In this document: positions 24,553 through 34,602 of the stretch, one piece after another
How positions within the stretch are numbered: position 1 is the first letter of the stretch
How the letters are laid out: each line of letters opens with the position of its first letter
Made by a program: the position numbers and the translations under genes
NCBI RefSeq assembly: GCF_014637175.1
Contig: NZ_BMEV01000025.1
Location: forward strand, 1 to 41,240
Direction: 5' to 3'
DNA from: Compostibacillus humi
GTDB lineage: Bacteria > Bacillota > Bacilli > Bacillales > Amphibacillaceae
Length of the DNA: 41,240 nucleotides
The notes under the pieces: model-generated
Told to the model about the DNA's origin: nothing
The model's database searches: none
What the model saw: the letters and a program-made list of their open reading frames with translations, nothing else

Positions 24553-26022
24553 TCAAAAACGATGTCTTTCCTTTTGTTTTCGCTGCAAATATTTTTCGAT
24601 TGCTTTTTTTGTTTCGTTATAGACACTTTTCCCGATACAGCGTCCAATGTCCGTTGCTGCTCCGGCATAGGGAAAGTTCCTTCCACTTTGTGTTGCTGCA
24701 ATTAAAATGCTGTCGGTTGGTGTTCCCGTGGCAATCGTCTTCGTTTCTTCATCGACAATTTCCAATTCCCGCAAAACTTGTGCTTTCCCTTCCGTAGCTG
24801 TCATAACCCCTTGGATAAATGCCTCATCTGACAACTTTCCGTTTACAAATACCCAAATATTTATCGTCCCCACTTCCACAGGAACAGGCTTCTCCGCTTT
24901 CGTACTGTCAATGGCATTCCCTATCCCCGCCGTAACAACGGTCAGTACAGAAAAATCTTCCTCCTCATAAAAGCCATAACATGCATCATCCATTTCAACG
25001 GCTGTCATCATAGCAACCGTCTGTGTCAAAGGGAAACCAAAATTTGCTAAATAGCCTTCCATCTCCTTGACAGGACGAGCATGTTGATAATCAGGCGGAA
25101 CTTTACGATTAATAAAAACGGACCGCCAGCCGATGCCGGAGCCGACTACGCCGGAAGAAACGGTTCGTAATGCCTTTGGTGACTGCAATACAATTTTTTC
25201 CTTTTCTATTTTTAATAGGGAGGCATCAATGTTCCATCGGCTTTCATCTGAGGAGTCCAATTCTGGTTTAATATGAATCTGCGGCTTCGCGATATCGTAA
25301 TGGGCTTGCTTTCGCACTTCTGTCTGATAAACTTCTTTTATTTGGGACTCAGTCAGCACCTCATCAGGGGAAGAAAGCAATTGCATCCTTCCATTATTTA
25401 ACAGCAGCAGTCTGTCACAATAAAGACTGGCTAAATTCAGCTCATGAAAAACGGAAACGACGGTTAACTTTTGCTTTTTCAATAAATCGAGCAAATTTTT
25501 TTGATGGGCTAAATCGAGATGATTCGTCGGTTCATCCAAAAGCAGTATGTCCGGCTGTTGTACTAATGCCTGGGCTAAATATACACGCTGCTGCTCACCT
25601 CCTGATAATTCCTGAAGGGTTGCATGTTGCAGATGGAGGGTATTCGTTTCTTCCATTACTTGCTGTACAATTTTTTCATCCTCAATTGTCCATTGATGGA
25701 ATACTCCCTTTTGATGTGCATAACGGCCAAGTTCCACTGTTTCTTTTACCGTATAGGAAAAAGCTTGGGGGGAGATTTGCGACAGAACAGCAATTTTTTG
25801 CGCTAATTTTTTTCGGCTATATTGATGAATTTCTTTGCCGTCGATTAAAATTTTTCCTTCCATAACCGGTAAAATACCGCTGATTATTTTTAATAAGGTC
25901 GTTTTTCCGCTACCGTTCGGCCCCAAAATGCCAAAAAACTCTCCCTTTTCTACTGAAAAGCTTATATTTTGGACTATAGGATCCGAAAAATAGCCGCCAG
26001 TAACCCGCTCTAGTTTTAGCAT
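24553..26022 (-). CDS. btuD: Cobalamin ABC ATPase fused to adenosylcobinamide amidohydrolase (BtuD-CbiZ)
   Basis: A 489-residue two-domain protein. Residues about 1-250 are an ABC ATPase with Walker A GPNGSGKTT, signature LSGGEQQRV and Walker B ILLLDEPTNHLD, of the iron-siderophore/B12 class. After a linker, residues about 275-480 form a CbiZ domain (SSGVVGSGIGWRSVFINRKV, TAVEMDDACYG, VTAGIGNA, TDSILIAATQSG), which removes the nucleotide loop tail from pseudocobalamin-type corrinoids. B. subtilis YvrA has the same fusion. ATG at 26022 is preferred to a GTG three codons earlier. It is 12 bases downstream of btuC, so import and remodelling are expressed together. Confidence 0.92.
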   Translation of the reverse strand: MLKLERVTGGYFSDPIVQNISFSVEKGEFFGILGPNGSGKTTLLKIISGILPVMEGKILIDGKEIHQYSRKKLAQKIAVLSQISPQAFSYTVKETVELGRYAHQKGVFHQWTIEDEKIVQQVMEETNTLHLQHATLQELSGGEQQRVYLAQALVQQPDILLLDEPTNHLDLAHQKNLLDLLKKQKLTVVSVFHELNLASLYCDRLLLLNNGRMQLLSSPDEVLTESQIKEVYQTEVRKQAHYDIAKPQIHIKPELDSSDESRWNIDASLLKIEKEKIVLQSPKALRTVSSGVVGSGIGWRSVFINRKVPPDYQHARPVKEMEGYLANFGFPLTQTVAMMTAVEMDDACYGFYEEEDFSVLTVVTAGIGNAIDSTKAEKPVPVEVGTINIWVFVNGKLSDEAFIQGVMTATEGKAQVLRELEIVDEETKTIATGTPTDSILIAATQSGRNFPYAGAATDIGRCIGKSVYNETKKAIEKYLQRKQKERHRF

Positions 26023-26034
26023 ATTCTCCACCCC

Positions 26035-27081
26035 TTATTTTCGCTGCCTTTGTTTTAATAAAATACTGGCAAATATCGGCGCCCCGATTATTGCCGTTAT
26101 AACTCCTATCGGGAGAACCCGGGGGGAAATAATCATCCGGGAAACTAAATCCGTTAAAATTAGGAACCCGCTTCCAGCAAGCATGGAGAGAGGCAACAGA
26201 TGCACATGATTCGGTCCCCACAAACGCCTGACCATATGGGGAATAACCAATCCAACAAAACTTATTGCTCCCGAAACTGCCACTGCCGCTCCTGTCAATA
26301 TTGACCCGGCAAGCAGTATGAGCAATTTTCGCTTTGCCACATCCACCCCAAGATGCTCCGCCCTTTCCTCTCCAAATGACATCGCATTTAGTTCTTTCGC
26401 ATTCATCCATAAGAGAACAGTGCCGATAATAAAGAACGGAACGATGATCGCAACATAGCTCCAGCCGCGCATGGCAACACTTCCGAGCAGCCATCCGATA
26501 ATCGCTTCCAATTCATCCCCGGAAAGAGCGATGAGCAAAGAAATAAAAGCGCCTAAAAAAGAGCTGAAAATTACACCCGTTAAAATGATCGTCTCCACCC
26601 GCAACGTCCGGTCTGCCATCCTGGCGAAATATAACACAGCAATAATCGTTAAAAAGGCACTGATGATACTAAATACCGGCAACGTAAAATTACCAAGGAG
26701 CGGAATGGAAAGATGGAAAAAGAGAGTGGCCACTGCTCCGACCGAAGCTCCGGAAGAAATGCCTAAAATATACGGGTCTGCCAGCGGATTTCGCAGTAAT
26801 CCTTGGAAAGCCGCACCGGCAATGGCCAGTGAGGCTCCAACAAATCCGGCCAGCAAGACTCTAGGAAGCCGAATTTCATAAACGATATTGACGTACATAT
26901 CCTTTACCTGATCCATAATCGGCAAGTGAAAAATTTGTGCACCAATAATTTTCACAATGTCCAAAACCGGTACATGGACACTGCCTATCGATATAGCTGC
27001 AACGATGGAACAGAGAAGGAATACAATGGTACTGACGTAAGCCAGCATATATTTACTCTTTAAAAAGCTCTGGATAGACAA
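26035..27081 (-). CDS. btuC: Cobalamin ABC transporter permease (FecCD family)
   Basis: A 348-residue integral membrane subunit with about ten helices of the FecCD/BtuC family: VRLPRVLLAGFVGASLAIAG-like (IRLPRVLLAGFVGASLAIAG), AFQGLLRNPLADPYILGISSGASVGA and GAISFVGLVIPHMVRRLWGPNH, the last containing the coupling region that contacts the ATPase. The frame opens at a TTG inside the end of btuF with AAAGGAG ten bases before it; an ATG at 27048 just after the btuF stop is an alternative. The position between btuF and btuD supports its role as the cobalamin channel. Confidence 0.9.
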   Translation of the reverse strand: MSIQSFLKSKYMLAYVSTIVFLLCSIVAAISIGSVHVPVLDIVKIIGAQIFHLPIMDQVKDMYVNIVYEIRLPRVLLAGFVGASLAIAGAAFQGLLRNPLADPYILGISSGASVGAVATLFFHLSIPLLGNFTLPVFSIISAFLTIIAVLYFARMADRTLRVETIILTGVIFSSFLGAFISLLIALSGDELEAIIGWLLGSVAMRGWSYVAIIVPFFIIGTVLLWMNAKELNAMSFGEERAEHLGVDVAKRKLLILLAGSILTGAAVAVSGAISFVGLVIPHMVRRLWGPNHVHLLPLSMLAGSGFLILTDLVSRMIISPRVLPIGVITAIIGAPIFASILLKQRQRK

Positions 27082-28048
27082 CTTGAGCTAGCTCCTTTGC
27101 ACCTTCTGCCAGACGGGGACCGGGACGGCTCACAATATCGGAATGAACATCATAAACATCTTGATTTTTTACCGCCGTAATGCTTTCCCATCCTTCACGG
27201 CGAAGCACCCCGCCAGTCGCATCCTCTTCATAAAATCCATACGTTGTCACGATAACATCCGGATTTAATTCAACGACTTTTTCCGGGTCGATTTGTACCC
27301 AGCCATCTAATTCTGCTGCTGCATTTTTGGCATGGATGATTCGCAGAAGTTCATCAAAGAACGTATTCGTTCCGGCAGTATAAATATCCGGGGCTGGGGA
27401 AACTTCAAAAAACACCGCTTTTTGTTCTTCTTCCGGAATTTCTGCCGTCAGTTCTTCCAATTCGGCAAACTGTTCTTTCATCGTTAAAATTACTTCATCT
27501 GCTTCGGAAGTTTTTCCGGTTATTGCACCAATTTGCTCAATCACTCCATAGGTGCTTTCAATATCTTGGGCATCGGCTGCAACGAATACCGGAATATCCG
27601 CATCTTTAATTTGCTCTAACGCTTCTTGCGTGCTATTCAATCCGGACTCGTGGGCGAGAACCAAATCCGGTTCAAGGCCGAGAATCGCTTCCACATTTAG
27701 CTCCAGTCCACCTACTTTTTCCTTTTCCAATACTTCTTCCGGATAATTATCATAGTCGGAAACCCCGACAATTTGTTCCCCTAATCCAAGGGCATAGGCA
27801 ATCTCTGTATTGCTGGGAATTAGTGATACAATCCGCTCCGGCGCCTTTTCGAATGTCATTTCTTCACCAATCGCATCCGTAACCGTAACCGGAAATGCGG
27901 AATTTTCCTCTGTTTCTGCACTATGTTGGGATTTTTCTGCACGTGCTGCTTCTTCTCCTGCTTCGTTTTCCGGCGTATTGCTGCATGCTGCTAATAACAT
28001 AACCGAAAAGAATAAAATAGCAAGTATTGCGAACAGTGCTCTTTTCAT
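27053..28048 (-). CDS. btuF: Cobalamin-binding lipoprotein (BtuF-like)
   Basis: A 331-residue substrate-binding protein. It has an N-terminal lipoprotein signal ending LLAAC (lipidated Cys22), then an acidic linker rich in Glu and Ala (about residues 25-50). A class III periplasmic-binding domain follows: VTVTDAIGEEMTFEKAPERIVSLIPSNTEIAYALGLG near the start, NVEAILGLEPDLVLAHE, and VVELNPDVIVTTYG. It captures corrinoids outside the membrane and delivers them to BtuCD. The frame is open further upstream, but ATG at 28048 has AAAGGAGG. It sits behind a cobalamin riboswitch and terminator. Confidence 0.9.
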   Translation of the reverse strand: MKRALFAILAILFFSVMLLAACSNTPENEAGEEAARAEKSQHSAETEENSAFPVTVTDAIGEEMTFEKAPERIVSLIPSNTEIAYALGLGEQIVGVSDYDNYPEEVLEKEKVGGLELNVEAILGLEPDLVLAHESGLNSTQEALEQIKDADIPVFVAADAQDIESTYGVIEQIGAITGKTSEADEVILTMKEQFAELEELTAEIPEEEQKAVFFEVSPAPDIYTAGTNTFFDELLRIIHAKNAAAELDGWVQIDPEKVVELNPDVIVTTYGFYEEDATGGVLRREGWESITAVKNQDVYDVHSDIVSRPGPRLAEGAKELAQVVYPELFKE

Positions 28049-28078
28049 GCAACGACCTCCTTTATTTTTGCCGAAAAT

Positions 28079-28107
28079 AAAAAACATCTTCACGAGAAAT
28101 GAAGATG
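28079..28107 (-). terminator. Riboswitch-associated terminator before btuF
   Basis: On the minus strand CATCTTCA loop TTTCTCG TGAAGATG followed by TTTTTT. It lies between the cobalamin riboswitch and the btuF start, the usual place for the expression platform. Confidence 0.8.
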
Positions 28108-28178
28108 GCAGCAAAAAGGATAAAATGACACAAATATCCCTTTGCACCTTCCTATTCCTCGTAGGTTTGGTGCACAAA

Positions 28179-28340
28179 GAATACAGGCAGGTCTCCTGGC
28201 TTATGGTCATCGCTTACTGCACCTTCCCGTAATAGCTTACAGTGGCATATGCAGCTTGCTCCCAATTACAGTGGCGGGACCGCGTTGGATTTTCACCAAA
28301 CTTCCCTATTATGATTTCCGAAGAAATCACCTGTACTCTT
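28179..28340 (-). promoter_or_regulatory. Cobalamin (AdoCbl) riboswitch
   Basis: The minus-strand leader holds the B12 box AAGCCAGGAGACCTGCCTG (28202-28184) and the conserved upstream core GGGAAG..GGTGAAAATCC, CCGCCACTGT and the second GCCACTGTAA segment. These identify an adenosylcobalamin riboswitch. An intrinsic terminator follows, so high cobalamin should shut down btuFCD-pduO. Confidence 0.93.
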
Positions 28341-28363
28341 ATATTCATTTTTCACTTACATTT

Positions 28364-28391
28364 ATTATACAGTGTAAAATACTATTTTCCA
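28364..28391 (-). promoter_or_regulatory. Candidate promoter of the btu operon
   Basis: Minus-strand TATAAT (28369-28364) with a weak -35 TGGAAA 16 bases upstream, starting a transcript just ahead of the riboswitch. Confidence 0.45.
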
Positions 28392-28490
28392 CTATTTTTA
28401 TAAAAATAAGTATATAATTCACTGATTTTCTAATATGAAACAATATGGAAGCTCTTAATTTTTCGCTTCCACTACTGTTAACAAGAATTC

Positions 28491-30281
28491 TTACTGATGT
28501 TTCTCTAAAAATTCGAGCATCCGTTTATAAACGAGTATTTCATTTTCCTTTTTCGAAAAGCCGTGGCCTTCATCTTCCAGAACAAGATATTCCACATCCC
28601 GTCCCTTTTCCTTTAATTTCGCGACGATTTGGTCCGATTCTTCCTTCACTACCCGCGGGTCTTTCGCTCCCTGAATAACGAGCATTGGCTTCGTCATTTG
28701 CTCTAAATAGGTAATCGGGGAATCCTTTTCAAAACGTTCCTTATCCCTTTCCGGATCCCCGAGCCACCGGTCCATAATCGGCTGCCAATGAGGAGGCACC
28801 GATTTAACAAAGGTAAAGAGATTGGATGGACCAAAAATATCCACCACCGCCCTAAAATATTCCGGATGACGTCCATGGAGCAGAAGGGCCATATATCCGC
28901 CATAGCTGCCGCCTACAAGAAACAATTTTTCTCTGCTGGATATACCCTTTTGAAATAACCATTCTATTCCGGCAACATTATCTAAGCGCGGCCCTTCTCC
29001 CCAATCCCGTTCTACTAATTTTACAAAGGAGGAGCCGTATCCGGTGCTTCCCCGAAAGTTAGGGGCGAAAATCGTATATCCCCGATTGAGAAATACTTGA
29101 AACATGGCACGGTAAAATTTCTGTTCCGCCGCCTGCGGACCCCCATGGGGCCAAAAAATGGTGTACCCATTATCATTTTCCGGTTTTGCTCTAAACAGCA
29201 ATGCTTCAATCTCCATACCGTCGAAGGATGGATAAGTCACTACCTCCGGTTCGACCATATCTTCCCGGGATACTCCAAGCACACGGTTCGCAGTTAGCAT
29301 TTCCCATCCTTTTTCAGGAACATATTTATATATATTCATCGGCACCGTTGCTGACCCGCCAAGGGCATACACATTTCCCGATTCTGCTACATGCACCTTC
29401 GAAAAGATATCAATTGGCGCCTCAATTTTTTCCAACACATCGTCTTTTAAATGATAGCGATAGAAAAAATGGGCCACTCCTTTTTCTGTAACAACATAAA
29501 ACTGTTTATTCTGTTTATCCCATGTTAAGCTGATGACACTTTCCTTCTCTATTTTCCGAACGGGGGCAAACCTTTTCGATTGAATGTCAAATTTCGCAAT
29601 ATAGGCGAATTCACTGTCATAATCGGTAAGGAAATAAATTGTATCGTTGTCGGTAAAAACAGGAGAATAGGCAACATGGACTTTTCCCCGGTCTGGGGTT
29701 AAATAAAGGGTTTCCTTTTCGGTTTTAACAAACCCGATAACGTACGTATTGGCGAAAGCACGTAAATATACGAGAGACTTTTCGTCTTCCGATACTGCCG
29801 CCAATTCCGTCGGAGAAACTTCTCCTTCAAGCAGCAGCACATCGCTCTTGTCTTCCAAATTGTACACCCGTGTATTCAAAAAATTCGGATTGTCTTTTGA
29901 CGTATTATAATAAATCCGTTTCCCGTCTTTGCTTAAATGGGAAAGAATGTATTTCTCGTCTTCTTCTCCGGTAACTAACGGCTGAGGCAAACCGCCATCA
30001 TACGGAATGGCATAGATTTGGTAATTTTCATCCCCGTCCCGGTCATACCCGGCGAGCACAAATTTATTACTCGGATCGATTTTAATATAACCAATCGACT
30101 CATCATGATGGGCAAACAGGTAAGGAAAACGGGAATTTTTCAAATCGATTGCCCACAAATTCATTTTTCCGTTTAAGTTAGAGCTGAAAATTAACCTCTC
30201 TTCATCATTGCTGAAGGCAAAGTCGGTAATCGCATACGTTCGAAAAAACTGTTCTACCGTCGGTTTCGGAAAATCAATCAT
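28491..30281 (-). CDS. S9 family peptidase (prolyl oligopeptidase/acylaminoacyl-peptidase type)
   Basis: A 596-residue serine peptidase. The N-terminal part, about 340 residues, has repeated beta-propeller-like blades (for example [27 protein letters not shown]-type segments). The C-terminal alpha/beta hydrolase domain contains the catalytic triad Ser459 in GGSYGGYM, Asp541 in QGAKDPRV and His573 in DEGHGF. No signal peptide, so cytoplasmic, probably degrading short peptides. ATG at 30281 lies eight bases after AAAGGGGG; a GTG two codons earlier is too close. It is separated from glmM by a terminator. Confidence 0.88.
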   Translation of the reverse strand: MIDFPKPTVEQFFRTYAITDFAFSNDEERLIFSSNLNGKMNLWAIDLKNSRFPYLFAHHDESIGYIKIDPSNKFVLAGYDRDGDENYQIYAIPYDGGLPQPLVTGEEDEKYILSHLSKDGKRIYYNTSKDNPNFLNTRVYNLEDKSDVLLLEGEVSPTELAAVSEDEKSLVYLRAFANTYVIGFVKTEKETLYLTPDRGKVHVAYSPVFTDNDTIYFLTDYDSEFAYIAKFDIQSKRFAPVRKIEKESVISLTWDKQNKQFYVVTEKGVAHFFYRYHLKDDVLEKIEAPIDIFSKVHVAESGNVYALGGSATVPMNIYKYVPEKGWEMLTANRVLGVSREDMVEPEVVTYPSFDGMEIEALLFRAKPENDNGYTIFWPHGGPQAAEQKFYRAMFQVFLNRGYTIFAPNFRGSTGYGSSFVKLVERDWGEGPRLDNVAGIEWLFQKGISSREKLFLVGGSYGGYMALLLHGRHPEYFRAVVDIFGPSNLFTFVKSVPPHWQPIMDRWLGDPERDKERFEKDSPITYLEQMTKPMLVIQGAKDPRVVKEESDQIVAKLKEKGRDVEYLVLEDEGHGFSKKENEILVYKRMLEFLEKHQ

Positions 30282-30303
30282 ATTCACTTCCCCCTTTATT
30301 TAT

Positions 30304-30344
30304 AAAAAAAGAGCATCCAAAGTTAAGGCAAACTCTAGATGCTC
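30304..30344 (-). terminator. Terminator of the cdaA-cdaR-glmM operon
   Basis: On the minus strand GAGCATC ... GATGCTC with an inner AGAGTT/AACTTT extension, followed by TTTTTTT. Confidence 0.85.
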
Positions 30345-30351
30345 CATTGTC

Positions 30352-31698
30352 CTATTCTTTTACCCCAAATAACTCTTCAACTACTTTTACAATACGGTCG
30401 GTATAATTCTCACATGCTTCTTCCGTCGGTGCTTCCACCATAACGCGAATGAGCGGTTCGGTACCAGACGGCCGTACCAGTACGCGGCCTTCATTCCCAA
30501 GCTCTTTTTCCACTGCTTCAATTTCTTCTTGAATTCGGCTATTTGTCATTGCCTCTTCTTTATTGGCAACCTTCACATTTTTTAACACTTGCGGGAACAC
30601 CTTCATTTCCGATGCCAACTCGGATAATGGCTTTCCGGTTTCTTTTATTACATTTAATAATTGTAGCGCGGATAACATGCCGTCTCCCGTCGTCGTGTGA
30701 TTCAGAAAGATAATATGTCCCGATTGTTCCCCGCCCAGCACATATCCGCCTTTTCGCATTTCTTCCATTACATATTTATCCCCGACGGCGGTTTTCTTGC
30801 TGGATATTTCATTCGCTTCCAATGCTTTGTAAAAGCCGATATTGCTCATTACAGTGGAGACAACCGTATTGTGAGGGAGCATTCCTCTTTCTTTTAAAAA
30901 CTTAGCACAAATGTACATAATTTGGTCCCCGTCGACCAAATTCCCCTTCTCGTCTACAGCAATCAAACGGTCCCCATCTCCGTCAAACGCAAGGCCGACG
31001 TCCGCTTCTTTTTCCAAAACAAAGGCCTGCAGCGATTCGGGATGGGTTGAGCCTACACCATCATTAATATTCAACCCATTTGGTGTAGAACCAATCGAAA
31101 ATACGTCTGCTTCCAAATCGGCAAATAAATGGGTAGCAAGGCTCGATGTTGCTCCATGGGCACAATCTAAAGCAACGGTTAATCCTTCCAAATCATTATC
31201 AATTGTATCCTTAAGAAAGGATAAATACTTTTGTCCGCCTTCATAGTAATCATTAATATTTCCGATGCCAGCTCCGGTTGGACGAGGCAAATTATCTTCC
31301 GCATCAAGCAAACGTTCCATCTCGTTTTCCTGTTCATCACTTAATTTGAAACCATCCGGGCCAAAAAACTTTATCCCATTATCTTCCACCGGATTATGGG
31401 ATGCGGAAATCATAATTCCCGCACTGGCGCTTAGCGCTTTCGTTAAATAAGCAACTCCAGGAGTAGAGATAACACCGAGCCGCATTACTTCTGCACCAAC
31501 GGAAAGCAAGCCTGACACAAGGGCCCCTTCCAGCATTTCTCCTGAGATTCTCGTATCCCGGCCAATAATCACTTTCGGCTTCTCTGATTTTTGTCCTAAC
31601 AAATATCCACTGACACGTCCAAGCTTAAAAGCCAATTCAGGAGTTAATTCAACGTTGGCCACTCCTCTGACACCATCAGTTCCAAAGTATTTTCCCAT
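30352..31698 (-). CDS. glmM: Phosphoglucosamine mutase
   Basis: A 448-residue enzyme, the usual length, that converts glucosamine-6-phosphate to glucosamine-1-phosphate for UDP-GlcNAc synthesis. The catalytic phosphoserine is Ser100 in [10 protein letters not shown]. The metal loop DGDGDR and the sugar-binding GGEQSGH are present, as is the phosphate-binding [12 protein letters not shown] near the C-terminus. The frame is open ten codons further, but ATG at 31698 lies after AAAGGAGAGA and gives [12 protein letters not shown]. Follows cdaR in the conserved cdaA-cdaR-glmM operon; GlmM binds and restrains CdaA in related bacteria. Confidence 0.97.
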   Translation of the reverse strand: MGKYFGTDGVRGVANVELTPELAFKLGRVSGYLLGQKSEKPKVIIGRDTRISGEMLEGALVSGLLSVGAEVMRLGVISTPGVAYLTKALSASAGIMISASHNPVEDNGIKFFGPDGFKLSDEQENEMERLLDAEDNLPRPTGAGIGNINDYYEGGQKYLSFLKDTIDNDLEGLTVALDCAHGATSSLATHLFADLEADVFSIGSTPNGLNINDGVGSTHPESLQAFVLEKEADVGLAFDGDGDRLIAVDEKGNLVDGDQIMYICAKFLKERGMLPHNTVVSTVMSNIGFYKALEANEISSKKTAVGDKYVMEEMRKGGYVLGGEQSGHIIFLNHTTTGDGMLSALQLLNVIKETGKPLSELASEMKVFPQVLKNVKVANKEEAMTNSRIQEEIEAVEKELGNEGRVLVRPSGTEPLIRVMVEAPTEEACENYTDRIVKVVEELFGVKE

Positions 31699-31755
31699 TA
31701 ATGATCTCTCCTTTACTTCCATACCCACAGATTATCGTTGAGAGCTATGTAATTC

Positions 31756-32982
31756 TTACTGTGCAATTTCAATCGTTACTTCTTCTACATCCAGTTCCAC
31801 CGTTAAATCGTCCATATTTGGAATTTCTACCGCTACAGGCAATGAAATCTCGCCTGCAGCGGATTGTTGCACGGTAACATAAGGGATAATCTCTTCCCTC
31901 AAAACTTCTTTCGTAACGGATTGATTACCAGTAATGGTAACATCCAACTGCCCATTTTCCGGCTGTATAAATTGAAATTGTTCTTCATCAATTCCCCGCA
32001 CTTCAATAGGCACGTTCCGGAATACGCGTGTTTCCTTAATTTCTATCGATACTTCAATCGATTCTACATCAGGGACGATAATCCCTTCCGGCAATGCCAA
32101 TTTCAGCTCGACCGTTCCAGACTCCCGAATTTCTGATAAATTAAGCTCTTCAGTTGCAATCGAACTAACGGTTTCCAAAACATTGCTTGTCCCAAAGATT
32201 TCAATTTCTTCCACGCTAGGGGTGATGGACAGTAGTTCGTACCCTTCCGGCAGCTCGCCGACGGTCGGTACTTCGACGCTGACCGTTTTGCTCGGATTAT
32301 TTATTTCCGCAGATACAACAACTGTTTCAGGGTCCAGTCTAACATTTAATTCATTGCCCTGACCGTCGTAAACATTAATTGGCACTTCCCGATTCCGAAT
32401 CGGCTCCGTTAATCCGGCTACATCTACAAATACTTTTACAATTTTCACTTGATCGATTACTGTTCGGGAGCTTGTAATTGTTACTACTTCTGGTTTTATC
32501 TCGAAACTGCCTAATTCGTATCCCGGCGGAAGCTGATCTTTATTAATAAATTCAACGGATATAGGGAATTCGGCACTTGCCCGCTCCTCAATGTACACTT
32601 CAACGCTCTTTGGCTCAATAAATACATCGAGTTCATCGGTAATGTTGTGCTCAATTTCTACAACGTGCTCCCCTTCTTCTAAGCCTTTCAAGTCGACAAA
32701 AACACTAAAATTACGCTGTACAACCGTTGGCCGCAAAACACTTGGAGGACCAGAAAGGCTGACAGTGACAAACTCCGGGACCCCTGTTACGACATAATTT
32801 TCTTCATCGATACGTATTTCTACAGGCACGTCATCAAGAGTTTCCGACTCTTTTGCCAAACCTGGAAGAGCAGCATTTGATTGGGTAGAGTTTTGATCTA
32901 CATGGACGAAAACATACAAAATAATCGCGAAGGCTAATGAAGCAACTCGGACAAACCATTTGCTTTTAAACCAATTATCCAT
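31756..32982 (-). CDS. cdaR: CdaA regulatory protein (YbbR-domain protein)
   Basis: A 408-residue extracytoplasmic protein anchored by one N-terminal helix (about residues 8-28, FVRVASLAFAIILYVFVHV). It is followed by four YbbR domains made of beta strands (recurring PVEIR, VPINVYDGQG and VSVEVPTVGELPEGYE-type segments). It modulates the activity of the adjacent diadenylate cyclase CdaA in relatives. The start ATG overlaps the cdaA stop by eight bases, indicating translational coupling. Confidence 0.95.
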   Translation of the reverse strand: MDNWFKSKWFVRVASLAFAIILYVFVHVDQNSTQSNAALPGLAKESETLDDVPVEIRIDEENYVVTGVPEFVTVSLSGPPSVLRPTVVQRNFSVFVDLKGLEEGEHVVEIEHNITDELDVFIEPKSVEVYIEERASAEFPISVEFINKDQLPPGYELGSFEIKPEVVTITSSRTVIDQVKIVKVFVDVAGLTEPIRNREVPINVYDGQGNELNVRLDPETVVVSAEINNPSKTVSVEVPTVGELPEGYELLSITPSVEEIEIFGTSNVLETVSSIATEELNLSEIRESGTVELKLALPEGIIVPDVESIEVSIEIKETRVFRNVPIEVRGIDEEQFQFIQPENGQLDVTITGNQSVTKEVLREEIIPYVTVQQSAAGEISLPVAVEIPNMDDLTVELDVEEVTIEIAQ

Positions 32983-33802
32983 TCTTGCTTCCCCTCCGTT
33001 TCCAATACTTGCGGTGGTTCCCTTCCAATTCTATTTGGGACAGGTGGGCAGAAAGCATTTTTTGCAGCCGCTCTTCATCAATATCTCGATGCAGCTCCCC
33101 GTTTTTCGTACACGAAATGGCCCCTGTTTCCTCCGAAACAACGATGGTTAGTGCATCAGTAACTTCGCTAATCCCCATTGCCGCACGATGTCTCGTTCCT
33201 AATTCCTTTGATATAAATGGACTCTCTGAAAGCGGCAAGTAACAGGCAGCAGCATTGATTTTGCCATCTTTTATGATTACTGCACCGTCATGGAGGGGGG
33301 TGTTTGGCGTAAATATATTTGTGAGCAGCTGATGGGTCAGTTTCCCATCTACCATAATTCCCGTCTCAGCGTATTCGCCAATTCCCGTTTCCCCTTCGAT
33401 AGTAATTAATGCTCCAATTCTCCTTTTGGCCATATATTTACACGACTCTACAATCGAACTGATTAACTGGCTTGTTATTTCTTCTTCCGATCTCGAACTG
33501 CGGGAAAACAGATTTCCCCGGCCAATTTGCTCCAGCGCCCTTCTTAGCTCCGGCTGGAATAATATGATGATGACAAGAAATCCCCATATAATCGCCTGAT
33601 TTGTCAGCCATTTAATCGTTTGCAAGTCAAGTGCAATACTGATGAGCCATACACCGAGAATAACAGCAATTCCTTTTAAAAGCTGGATTGCCTTTGTTCC
33701 CCGGATGAGCATCATTAATTTATATATTACATACCAGACGAGAGCGATATCGATTCCAATACGCAAGAGATCAATAAAACTCAATCCCCCATCAAATGGC
33801 AT
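32975..33802 (-). CDS. cdaA: Diadenylate cyclase CdaA (c-di-AMP synthase)
   Basis: A 275-residue membrane-bound enzyme that condenses two ATP to c-di-AMP. It has three N-terminal helices (about residues 10-80) and a DAC domain with the catalytic DGA at residues 172-174 and RHR at 204-206. Both are intact. c-di-AMP controls potassium and osmolyte transport and cell wall homeostasis. ATG at 33802 has AAGGA nine bases upstream; a GTG two codons earlier is less likely. First gene of cdaA-cdaR-glmM. Confidence 0.96.
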   Translation of the reverse strand: MPFDGGLSFIDLLRIGIDIALVWYVIYKLMMLIRGTKAIQLLKGIAVILGVWLISIALDLQTIKWLTNQAIIWGFLVIIILFQPELRRALEQIGRGNLFSRSSRSEEEITSQLISSIVESCKYMAKRRIGALITIEGETGIGEYAETGIMVDGKLTHQLLTNIFTPNTPLHDGAVIIKDGKINAAACYLPLSESPFISKELGTRHRAAMGISEVTDALTIVVSEETGAISCTKNGELHRDIDEERLQKMLSAHLSQIELEGNHRKYWKRRGSKNG

Positions 33803-33910
33803 GTTCACACATCCTTATCTGCAATATGAATTTTTCGGTGACGATAAATAATACTGATTCATATTATACCACCAATCAGCCCATATAACATCTACCGGAA
33901 AATAATAAGC

Positions 33911-33947
33911 TTAAAAAATGCGAATACAGCTGGAAGCTATATTCGCA
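33911..33947 (-). terminator. Terminator of sigW-rsiW
   Basis: On the minus strand TGCGAATATAGC/GCTGTATTCGCA (12-bp stem with one mismatch or wobble, 5-base loop) followed by TTTTTT. It separates the sigW operon from cdaA. Confidence 0.88.
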
Positions 33948-33950
33948 ACG

Positions 33951-34589
33951 TTACATTGCAAATACTTTTTGTATTATTTCGTTTATATGATACCATATCC
34001 ATTCAAAAATACGGTCCACCGTTTTCAATTCGCCATTTACTTCCCCGACAGAGGCCATTAAGCCTTCCTGATCTTGAGAAGGTTCTTCTTCAATGAGCTT
34101 TCCATTAAAGATCGTTACATTGCCGTCTATTTTTCCTTTAACGACTAAATTGCCATTTTTTATTAATAAGTCATCTTCGATCGTTACGCCCTCCGGAACG
34201 ATGACCGTATCTCCCTGAATAATCAGATTGTCAGTTTTGGATACGACCAGCTCATTGCTCTGATTCCAAAAAGAGAACATTCCGCCGAACATAAAGACAA
34301 AAAATACTGCAGCCGCCACCAGAAAAGGATGACCTTTGAATAAACGGATGACTTTCATTCGTTTTTTCTCTTTTGGCAAGGACTTCATGACATTTTCTGT
34401 AAAATGGAGAGGAGCAGCTATTTGCTCTGTACTCTGGATCAATGCAATCGTTCGGTTTAATTCATGAAAATGTTTCTGACATGCCTCGCACTCTTCCAAA
34501 TGCTTGCTTAACACCAATTCTTCTTCCTTCGTTAAATCGCCGTCTAAATATTTATGCATTAATTTAATATGCTCTTTATGGGCATCCAT
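33951..34589 (-). CDS. rsiW: Anti-sigma-W factor RsiW
   Basis: A 212-residue membrane-spanning anti-sigma factor. The zinc-binding anti-sigma motif is H30-x3-C34-x2-C37 (HLEECEAC). One transmembrane helix lies near residues 88-108 (PFLVAAAVFFVFMFGGMFSFW), with an extracytoplasmic domain after it. It holds SigW inactive until cell-envelope stress triggers sequential proteolysis. ATG at 34589 is eight bases after AAAGGAG; 13 bases separate it from sigW. Confidence 0.93.
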   Translation of the reverse strand: MDAHKEHIKLMHKYLDGDLTKEEELVLSKHLEECEACQKHFHELNRTIALIQSTEQIAAPLHFTENVMKSLPKEKKRMKVIRLFKGHPFLVAAAVFFVFMFGGMFSFWNQSNELVVSKTDNLIIQGDTVIVPEGVTIEDDLLIKNGNLVVKGKIDGNVTIFNGKLIEEEPSQDQEGLMASVGEVNGELKTVDRIFEWIWYHINEIIQKVFAM

Positions 34590-34602
34590 TGTTTTCACTC
34601 CT

